This document shows, in pieces, positions 15,804 to 20,247 of a DNA stretch of 20,247 bases. Numbering within the stretch: position 1 is the stretch's first letter; every line of letters starts with the position of its first letter. The DNA comes from CAZRZN01 sp964604565. Its GTDB lineage: Bacteria; Pseudomonadota; Alphaproteobacteria; Rhodobacterales; Rhodobacteraceae. The notes below the pieces were generated by a model that was given only the letters and a program-made list of their open reading frames with translations, did not search any database and was not told the origin of the DNA. Where the stretch lies: contig CAZRZN010000053.1 in assembly GCA_964604565.1 (NCBI GenBank), positions 1 through 20,247 of the forward strand. The letters are read 5' to 3'. The translations under genes were made by a program, and so were the position numbers.

Positions 15804-15983
15804 GGGTGTCGGGTCCTGCTCTGCCGCGCTTGTGCGCATGTCTTGATCTGCCTCGGACGTGTTTGGCCCTGCCGTCCCCGCGCTGTCAAGAAAATCCGCG
15901 GTCGGGCGGTCCCGCCCTGCCGGAACCGAGTGTGTTTGGTCACGGTCCGAATCCATGCTTGAATGGCGGGAGGAGGCCCAACC

Positions 15984-16301
15984 ATGCCAGAGATTTCAGA
16001 AGATACAGAGCGCCAGATCGTCATAACCACGTTCGAGACCAGTCCGGGGCAATGCCAGGATCTGCTCGATGCGCTCAGGGATGCCTATGCGGCGTTCATT
16101 TCGAAACAGCCGGGGTTCATTGCGGCCACGCTGCACGTGAACGACGCGCAGACGCGGATCGCAAACCATTCCCAATGGGCAAATCGCGCGGATTTCCTTG
16201 CCATGCTCCGGTCCTCGGAGATGCGAAAGCGCAACCGTGAACTGAACCAGCTGTGCCGGAGCTTCGAACCGGTGCTATACGACGTGTCTGCCACGTTCTA
16301 A
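15984..16301 (+). CDS. Antibiotic biosynthesis monooxygenase (ABM) fold protein
   Basis: A small protein of 105 residues with the dimeric ferredoxin-like ABM fold. The first strand is VITTFETSPGQCQDLLDAL, a helix follows, then KQPGFIAATLHV and the NHSQWANRADFLAML segment, which matches the conserved W-x-(S/D)-x-x-F/L part of the family. Members are haem-degrading, quinol-modifying or purely binding proteins; none can be picked here. I chose the ATG at 15984 because GGAGGAGG lies eight nucleotides upstream, ruling out the ATG seven codons earlier that precedes the ribosome site. It is divergent from DUF484 and convergent with the regulator at 16411. Confidence 0.8.
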   Translation: MPEISEDTERQIVITTFETSPGQCQDLLDALRDAYAAFISKQPGFIAATLHVNDAQTRIANHSQWANRADFLAMLRSSEMRKRNRELNQLCRSFEPVLYDVSATF

Positions 16302-16385
16302 GGCCCGTCGCGCAAAGTCATGTCGGCGTGCCAACCCCATGTCATTGATTTCGGGTGGGCAAAAAGCGCAGGTTCGCGCGTCCCC

Positions 16386-16410
16386 TTGGGGCAACATGCT
16401 TTTGCCCCGG
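16386..16410. terminator. Hairpin between the ABM protein and the response regulator
   Basis: GGGGCAA (16388-16394) pairs with TTGCCCC (16402-16408), extendable by two G-T pairs, over a 7-nt loop. It ends one base before the regulator's stop codon. It has no T run, so termination is only possible, not shown. Confidence 0.35.
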
Positions 16411-17100
16411 TCAGGCCGCCACAGCGTCGTCGAGACAGGGGGCGAGGAAACGATACCCCACGCCGCGCGCCGTTTCGATGTCCACCGCCCCGTCGGAGGC
16501 GGCAAGGCAGGCGCGCAGGTTGCAGACGTATACATCGAACACCCGCGGGTCCGGTTCATCCTCCAGCCCGTAGATATGCCCAAGCAGGGCCGCGCGGCTG
16601 ACAAGGCGACGTGGGCGCAAGGCCATGTATTCCAGAAGTTCGTAGACCTTCGGGCTCAGCTTGAGCGGGCAATCCTGAAGATAGGCCTTGTGCCGTTCCA
16701 GATCGATCCGCAGGGGGCCATAGTGAAGAAAGGGCTGTGACAGACCATGCGTGCGGCGCGCCACAGCCGAGAGATACATCATGATTTCCTCCGGCGGGAG
16801 GGACGGGTCGAGCACCGTGTCTGCCCCCATCTCAAGCCATTTCGCAATCTGGCTGCATGTGGCGTCCGTGGCCAAGACGGCGATCGGCATCTTGGGCCGG
16901 TTGCGGCGCAGACCGGTCAGTGTGACCCCGTTGCGGTCAAGCACCTCTGCCCCGAGGATCACGAGATCGACGGGCGTCATTTGCAGAAAATGCATGATGT
17001 CTTCGGGACGGTCGATGCGGGTCAGCAGTGTCCCCGCCGCGGACAGCTCCCCTGCCAATGTCATGAGCGTCCAGTTTGTTTCGGCGATCAGATAGCGCAC
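16411..17100 (-). CDS. OmpR/CtrA-type transcriptional regulator with degenerate receiver
   Basis: A 229-residue protein with an N-terminal receiver-like domain (1-115) and a C-terminal winged-helix DNA-binding domain (about 125-222). The DNA-binding part resembles that of the cell-cycle regulator CtrA (LSPKVYELLEYMALRPRRLVSRAALLGHIYG, then FDVYVCNLR and the wing IETARGVGYRF). The receiver has lost the phosphorylation machinery: the acidic pair after strand 1 reads E7-T-N9, the phospho-acceptor aspartate is glycine (G50), and the invariant lysine position reads D98. It therefore probably acts without phosphorylation. No histidine kinase gene is adjacent. It is divergent from the uspA gene across 266 nt, so it could regulate it or itself. 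The DNA-binding assignment is strong; the target genes are unknown. Confidence 0.88.
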   Translation of the reverse strand: MRYLIAETNWTLMTLAGELSAAGTLLTRIDRPEDIMHFLQMTPVDLVILGAEVLDRNGVTLTGLRRNRPKMPIAVLATDATCSQIAKWLEMGADTVLDPSLPPEEIMMYLSAVARRTHGLSQPFLHYGPLRIDLERHKAYLQDCPLKLSPKVYELLEYMALRPRRLVSRAALLGHIYGLEDEPDPRVFDVYVCNLRACLAASDGAVDIETARGVGYRFLAPCLDDAVAA

Positions 17101-17301
17101 AGCGCAATCTCCTTGCGTTCATGCCTTTGGAGGGGCCTGCACGGGCATGGCCCGCAAGGGGCCGGCCACGTCGCGTTCTGGGCCGTGCCGGGTCGTTATC
17201 GGAACGCCGGGCAAGCCGAGATATGGAACATTCTGTTGCCGAACTCGTTTCTAAACAGGGTTTGTGGTGCGATTGTGGCGCAGAAATGGCGGCGTTTTGG
17301 C

Positions 17302-17315
17302 ATGACTTGCATCAA
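17302..17315 (+). promoter_or_regulatory. FNR/FnrL-like binding site upstream of the uspA gene
   Basis: ATGAC-TTGC-ATCAA matches the FNR consensus TTGAT-N4-ATCAA at eight of ten positions. A -10-like CATCAT at 17335-17340 would place the transcript start near 17347. The box would then be centred near -39, close to the usual -41.5 of an activating site. The rest of the 17101-17366 gap shows nothing else I recognise. Confidence 0.4.
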
Positions 17316-17366
17316 TGCGGGACCCTCTTAGAGGCATCATTCTGAGGCCATCAGAAGGAGAACCAA

Positions 17367-17780
17367 ATGTACAAGAACATTCTTGTCCCCATCGCTTTTG
17401 AGGAAAACGGCGACGCCAAGGCCCGCGCCTCCATCACCGTGGCGAAGAAACTCTCGGACGAGGGCGCGCATGTCACGCTTTTGCACGTGATGGAACAGGT
17501 GCCCGGCTATGTCATCACCTATCTGCCGTCCGATTACACATCGGCGGCGCGCAAGGCGATCGAAGATGAGCTGGACAGCCTCGCGGAAGATGTGCCGGGC
17601 GGAACCGGAGTTGTCGTTTCCGGGCACTCCGGACGCACGATTCTGGATTGGGCCGACGAAAACGACGTGGATCTGATCGTGATCGCGTCGCATCGGCCGG
17701 GGATGCAGGATCTCCTTCTGGGATCGACCGCCGCGCAGGTGGTGCGCCACGCGAAATGTTGCGTGCACGTGCTGCGTTGA
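17367..17780 (+). CDS. Universal stress protein (UspA family)
   Basis: A 137-residue single-domain Usp protein, cytoplasmic. It opens with the family strand MYKNILVPIAF. The C-terminal half has GHSGRTILDWADENDVDLIVIASH, then RPGMQDLLLGSTAAQVVRHAKCCVHVLR. The last part holds the G-x-(2)-hydrophobic-GS-T type nucleotide loop, so ATP binding is plausible. Usp proteins act in survival under starvation, oxidative stress or low oxygen. An AAGGAG ribosome site lies about 8 nt before the ATG. A haemerythrin-like gene follows 31 nt later on the same strand, so the two likely form an operon. An FNR-like box lies 52 nt upstream of the start. Confidence 0.92.
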   Translation: MYKNILVPIAFEENGDAKARASITVAKKLSDEGAHVTLLHVMEQVPGYVITYLPSDYTSAARKAIEDELDSLAEDVPGGTGVVVSGHSGRTILDWADENDVDLIVIASHRPGMQDLLLGSTAAQVVRHAKCCVHVLR

Positions 17781-17811
17781 CATTGCGTCAGGCTGGCACA
17801 CAGTCTGCCGC

Positions 17812-18363
17812 ATGAACAATGACCTGGATCTGGCGCAGCGCACCGGCCTGCCCGACGCACTTCATGCCCTGCGCGAAGCCTATCCGCGCGGGTCATGGGA
17901 AACACATGAGAATTTCGACGGGCTTGTGGCGTTCTGGATGGAGCGCCACATGATGTTCCGGCAGCTTTGCGCGCACCTGCGCGAGGATGCGGAGGCGGCT
18001 TCGGACAAACGTCTGCCCAAGGCACAGCACGACTCGCGTCTCATGCGATTTGGCTCGATGTTGCTGCAACAGTTGCACGGCCACCACCAGATCGAAGATC
18101 ACCATTATTTTCCGAAACTCGTGGGTCTGGAGGCGCGCCTTGCGCGCGGTTTCGAAATCCTCGACCGCGATCATCATGCGATGGACGGACTTCTGGAACG
18201 CTTCGGGAGCGCTGCCAACGGCGTCCTGCAAGGGACGGTTGAACCGGGTGCGTTCCGCGACGAGGTGGGCGGGTTCGAAACCCTGCTGCTCCGGCATCTG
18301 GAGGATGAAGAAGACCTGATCGTGCCCATCCTGCTCAAGCATGGGTCCGACCGGATCGGGTAG
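17812..18363 (+). CDS. Haemerythrin-like domain protein
   Basis: A 183-residue four-helix protein with the residues expected for a di-iron haemerythrin site: H46 (MERHMMF), H91/H92 with E95 (HHQIEDHHYFP), H121/H122 (DRDHHAMD), and H162 with E166 (RHLEDEEDLIVP). The H-x3-E spacing and the closing DLIVPILLKH are typical. Such proteins bind oxygen or nitric oxide, or take part in iron-sulfur repair; which of these applies here is unknown. It lies 31 nt after the uspA gene and probably shares its transcript, which would fit a low-oxygen or nitrosative stress role. The ATG has no obvious ribosome site, so coupling to uspA translation may matter. The stop lies only 2 nt from that of the convergent gene. 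Confidence 0.88.
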   Translation: MNNDLDLAQRTGLPDALHALREAYPRGSWETHENFDGLVAFWMERHMMFRQLCAHLREDAEAASDKRLPKAQHDSRLMRFGSMLLQQLHGHHQIEDHHYFPKLVGLEARLARGFEILDRDHHAMDGLLERFGSAANGVLQGTVEPGAFRDEVGGFETLLLRHLEDEEDLIVPILLKHGSDRIG

Positions 18364-18365
18364 CC

Positions 18366-18776
18366 TCAGACCGCGGGGCCGGGTCGACAGTTGCGAAAGG
18401 CCGCCACCGGGTCCGCCGCGCCTTGCAGATCGATCGGCTGGTTCATTTCGCCGAGCATGGCCGTGGCGGTGCCGTTGAACTGCAACCCGTCCAGCACATT
18501 GCCGAACCCCTTGTCCGTGACGGTCAACCTGTCGCCCGTCACGCTGTGCCGTGTGGTCGAAATCGTCGGGCCGTTTGGCGCGAACCGCAGGCTGAAGACC
18601 GGCGCATCGGGCCAGCCGCCGGGCCGGGTGATGTGGATCGCGTAGAGCGCGCCGTCATAGGTGACCGTCACCTGCGGCGACCCGTCATTGGCCAGCGTGC
18701 AGATCGGTTGCGGCGTGAACGTCCACGCCCAAAGCGGCGAGGCGGCAAGGCAGAGGATGGGGATCAGCAGGCGCAT
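18366..18776 (-). CDS. Small exported protein of unknown function
   Basis: I do not recognise this 136-residue protein. It begins with a clear Sec signal peptide (MRLLIPILCLAASPLWA, cut before WTF). The mature part looks like a beta-rich periplasmic domain, with VTVTYDGALYAIHITRPGGWP and GFGNVLDGLQFNGTATAMLGE. It has two cysteines in the mature part (C26 and one near the C-terminus), which could form a disulfide. The ATG at 18776 is preferred; a GTG one codon earlier is possible. It starts 5 nt after the stop of the PNPOx-family gene, so the two are almost surely one operon. Nothing in the sequence reveals a function. Confidence 0.72.
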   Translation of the reverse strand: MRLLIPILCLAASPLWAWTFTPQPICTLANDGSPQVTVTYDGALYAIHITRPGGWPDAPVFSLRFAPNGPTISTTRHSVTGDRLTVTDKGFGNVLDGLQFNGTATAMLGEMNQPIDLQGAADPVAAFRNCRPGPAV

Positions 18777-18781
18777 CACGG

Positions 18782-19288
18782 TCAGGTAGCGCCGCCGCCC
18801 GGCAGGGCGAGGTCCGTCGGGCTGAGAAGATACGCCTTGCCAAACCCGCCGTTCAAGAGCGCGTCATGGATGCGGAACCTGAGCAGGTGAAAATCGCCAA
18901 AATCGATATACAGCTTGGCCTTGGGCCGTTGTGCCAGATAACGGTCGCGCAGAGTCTTGTGGCTTGGATCCTTGTGGTCCACCAGATGCGCCTCTGCATG
19001 CAGGGTCAGACGTGGATGGGTCAGGGGATCTCCCTTGTCCTCCGGTTCGCCGATCAGCAGCGAACAGGCGGGCGCGGTGCCGATGGCGGCGGTATGGCTG
19101 GACAGGGTGGAGACAAGCGACAGCGGCATGCCATCCGGGTCCGTGGCCAAGGCGATGCGCGTGACCGACGGCGTGCCGGTGTCCGGACGGATGACGCCGA
19201 GCGCGGCGAAGGTCGCCGCGTCGATCAGCCCGCGGGCGAGGGTGCGCGCCTCATCGTCCACGGGACGAAAGGGATTTGTTTCTGGCAT
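18782..19288 (-). CDS. Pyridoxamine 5'-phosphate oxidase-fold (HugZ-like) protein
   Basis: A 168-residue cytoplasmic flavoprotein-type split-barrel protein. It has the family pattern of an N-terminal helix (DDEARTLARGLIDAATFAALGVI), then PSVTRIALATDPDGMPLSLVSTLSSHTAAI, then ACSLLIGEPEDKGDPLTHPRLTLHAEAHLV. The last part resembles haem-utilisation HugZ and related FMN-binding proteins more than true PdxH, so vitamin B6 synthesis is unlikely. Cofactor and substrate are unknown. I chose the ATG at 19288, which has AAGG eight nucleotides upstream; an ATG at 19315 would add nine residues. It is first in an operon with the small exported protein and is divergent from the thioredoxin gene. Confidence 0.82.
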   Translation of the reverse strand: MPETNPFRPVDDEARTLARGLIDAATFAALGVIRPDTGTPSVTRIALATDPDGMPLSLVSTLSSHTAAIGTAPACSLLIGEPEDKGDPLTHPRLTLHAEAHLVDHKDPSHKTLRDRYLAQRPKAKLYIDFGDFHLLRFRIHDALLNGGFGKAYLLSPTDLALPGGGAT

Positions 19289-19374
19289 GTCCGGGGCCTT
19301 GATCGTTGAGGGCATATGCGGTTGCTTTCTTTTGTTCAATCTAGGCCGTGATGCGCGATCCGGCCAGCATGGCC

Positions 19375-19416
19375 TTGATGCGGCGGGGCGGCATACGCAT
19401 ATTCCATTTCGAATAT
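19375..19416 (+). promoter_or_regulatory. Candidate promoter and operator-like dyad of the thioredoxin gene
   Basis: TTGATG (19375-19380) and CATATT (19398-19403) are 17 nt apart, each matching four of six sigma-70 consensus bases. The inverted repeat ATATTC-N6-GAATAT (19399-19416) overlaps the -10 element and the predicted start, where a repressor could act. The transcript would reach the GGAG ribosome site at 19422-19425. Confidence 0.45.
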
Positions 19417-19433
19417 ATCTTGGAGAATGTGAC

Positions 19434-19859
19434 ATGGCGGGCAAGAAACTGACCTGTCTGGATTGCGGGCAGGTGAACCGCGTTCCGGCGGAAAAACTGG
19501 GCTCCGGCCCGAAGTGCGGCACCTGTGGCGCGGCGCTGATGCCGCGCAAGGCCGTCGAGGTGGATGCCGCCACGCTGGCGAAGGCCGCGCGGGTGGATGA
19601 GGTGCCGCTGGTGGTGGATTTCTGGGCGCCGTGGTGCGGGCCCTGCAAGGTCATGGGGCCGGAATTCGGCAAGGCGGCGTCGGAACTGAGCGGTGAGGCG
19701 CGGCTGGTCAAGCTGAACACCGAAGCCTTTCCCGATGCGGGCGCGCGGCATGGGATCCGGGGGATTCCGACGATGATCTCCTTTGACGCGGGCCGCGAGA
19801 AAAAGCGCCAGTCCGGCGCGATGCAGGCGGGGCAGATCGTTGGCTGGGTGCGCGGGTGA
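19434..19859 (+). CDS. trxC: Thioredoxin TrxC-type, with N-terminal zinc finger
   Basis: A 141-residue thioredoxin that reduces protein disulfides in the cytoplasm with electrons from thioredoxin reductase. An N-terminal zinc ribbon has two CxxC pairs (C8/C11 and C28/C31), the hallmark of thioredoxin 2. The thioredoxin domain follows (about 42-141), with the active site W67-C-G-P-C71 and the cis-proline at P112 (RGIPTM). TrxC proteins are often tied to oxidative stress. The ATG at 19434 has GGAG eight nucleotides upstream; the longer open frame upstream is antisense to the PNPOx gene. A zf-TFIIB protein follows 109 nt later. Confidence 0.94.
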   Translation: MAGKKLTCLDCGQVNRVPAEKLGSGPKCGTCGAALMPRKAVEVDAATLAKAARVDEVPLVVDFWAPWCGPCKVMGPEFGKAASELSGEARLVKLNTEAFPDAGARHGIRGIPTMISFDAGREKKRQSGAMQAGQIVGWVRG

Positions 19860-19968
19860 TGGCGGCCTGCGGGTCAAACCGCATTTGAGGCATGTCCCGC
19901 CGGGGCAGGGGCTATGCAAGGGGCGGCCGGGTTCCTATGTGACATGAGACACTTACAGGAGAAAACCG

Positions 19969-20211
19969 ATGAAATGTCCGATCGATGGAACTGCCCTTGT
20001 CATGACGGATCGTGCCGGTGTGGAGATCGACTATTGCCCGCAGTGCCGGGGGGTCTGGCTGGACCGGGGCGAGTTGGACAAGATCATCGAGCGCAGCGCC
20101 GCGCAGACCGCCCCTCCGTCGCGTCCCGAGCCGCAGAAATATGACGACGACGATCGCGGCTACCGCAAGAAAAAGCGCGGCGGATTCCTCGACGATCTGT
20201 TCGACTTTTGA
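19969..20211 (+). CDS. Small zf-TFIIB-type zinc-finger protein
   Basis: An 80-residue protein. Residues 1-40 match the bacterial zf-TFIIB domain: MKCPIDGTAL, then VEIDYCPQCRGVWLDRGELDKIIERS. Zinc ligands C3, C23 and C26 are present; the usual fourth, at position 6, is aspartate. The tail (about 50-80) is charged, with an acidic DDDD run then a basic RKKKRGG run, and ends LDDLFDF. Such proteins are common next to redox and protein-quality genes, but their function is not established. The ATG has AGGAG seven nucleotides upstream. It follows trxC on the same strand; a terminator lies just after it. Confidence 0.85.
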   Translation: MKCPIDGTALVMTDRAGVEIDYCPQCRGVWLDRGELDKIIERSAAQTAPPSRPEPQKYDDDDRGYRKKKRGGFLDDLFDF

Positions 20212-20222
20212 CCGGCTGGGCG

Positions 20223-20246
20223 AATCGGGGTTAATGCCCTGATTTT
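20223..20246 (+). terminator. Rho-independent terminator after the zf-TFIIB gene
   Basis: AATCGGGG (20223-20230) pairs with CCCTGATT (20237-20244) with one G-T pair, over a 6-nt loop (TTAATG), followed by four T residues (20243-20246). It lies 12 nt after the stop codon and probably ends the trxC-zf-TFIIB unit. The stem is moderate and the window ends just after it. Confidence 0.6.
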
Positions 20247-20247
20247 C

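Noticed and set aside
15804..15956. 51-codon upstream extension of the DUF484 protein
   Set aside because: No ribosome site at its ATG and low-complexity residues not typical of the family; kept only as a possible alternative start.
15303..15962. Plus-strand open frame of 219 codons
   Set aside because: Antisense shadow of the DUF484 gene.
18957..19433. Upstream extension of the thioredoxin frame
   Set aside because: It is antisense to the flavoprotein gene; the ribosome site and zinc-finger start fix the true beginning at 19434.
1..20247. CRISPR arrays, insertion sequences, tRNA or rRNA genes
   Set aside because: Looked for repeats with regular spacing, terminal inverted repeats with transposase frames and tRNA-like cloverleaf motifs by eye; none was seen.

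Overview
The window looks like chromosomal core-genome DNA from a GC-rich alphaproteobacterium, most likely Rhodobacterales (Rhodobacter/Roseobacter relatives). The best evidence is the cytochrome bc1 operon: the Rieske protein starts with a twin-arginine segment very like the Rhodobacter protein, and the cytochrome b haem ligands fall at H97/H111/H198/H212, the Rhodobacter numbering. Supporting signs are GTG starts, alphaproteobacterial-style neighbours and a CtrA-like winged-helix regulator. I see no insertion sequence, prophage, CRISPR array, tRNA or rRNA.

Layout. Positions 1-40 hold the terminator of a gene outside the window. Positions 133-3909 (+) encode a double-cupin protein, an EamA-type exporter and a methyl-accepting chemotaxis protein with a C-terminal tethering-type pentapeptide. 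aroC (5064-3958, -) runs convergent to the chemoreceptor. Positions 5267-8620 (+) form a thiamine-uptake unit: promoter, TPP riboswitch, then thiB, thiP and thiQ with overlapping reading frames, closed by a palindromic terminator (8653-8678). The same terminator serves the bc1 operon petA-petB-petC, which comes in from the other side (11456-8706, -).

Positions 11677-13313 (+) encode an outer-membrane beta-barrel protein and a polysaccharide-deacetylase-family protein. On the minus strand follow a DUF484 protein, xerC and a glutathione-S-transferase-like protein (15803-13349). The DUF484-xerC pairing is conserved across proteobacteria. A small ABM-fold protein (15984-16301, +) faces an OmpR/CtrA-type regulator (17100-16411, -) whose receiver domain lacks its phosphorylation residues. 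Positions 17367-18363 (+) carry a universal stress protein and a haemerythrin-like protein, preceded by an FNR-like box. Two minus-strand genes follow (a PNPOx-fold flavoprotein and a small exported protein), then a zinc-finger thioredoxin of the TrxC type and a small zf-TFIIB protein, ending at a terminator at the window's end.

Most of this is housekeeping: thiamine uptake under riboswitch control, the shikimate pathway, respiratory electron transfer, chromosome dimer resolution, and redox or low-oxygen stress. I found no convincing novel multi-gene system. The points most worth a second look are the possible riboswitch expression platform, the phosphorylation-dead CtrA-like regulator, the duplicated ChrR-type cupin lacking an anti-sigma domain, and the FNR-like box before the UspA-haemerythrin pair.
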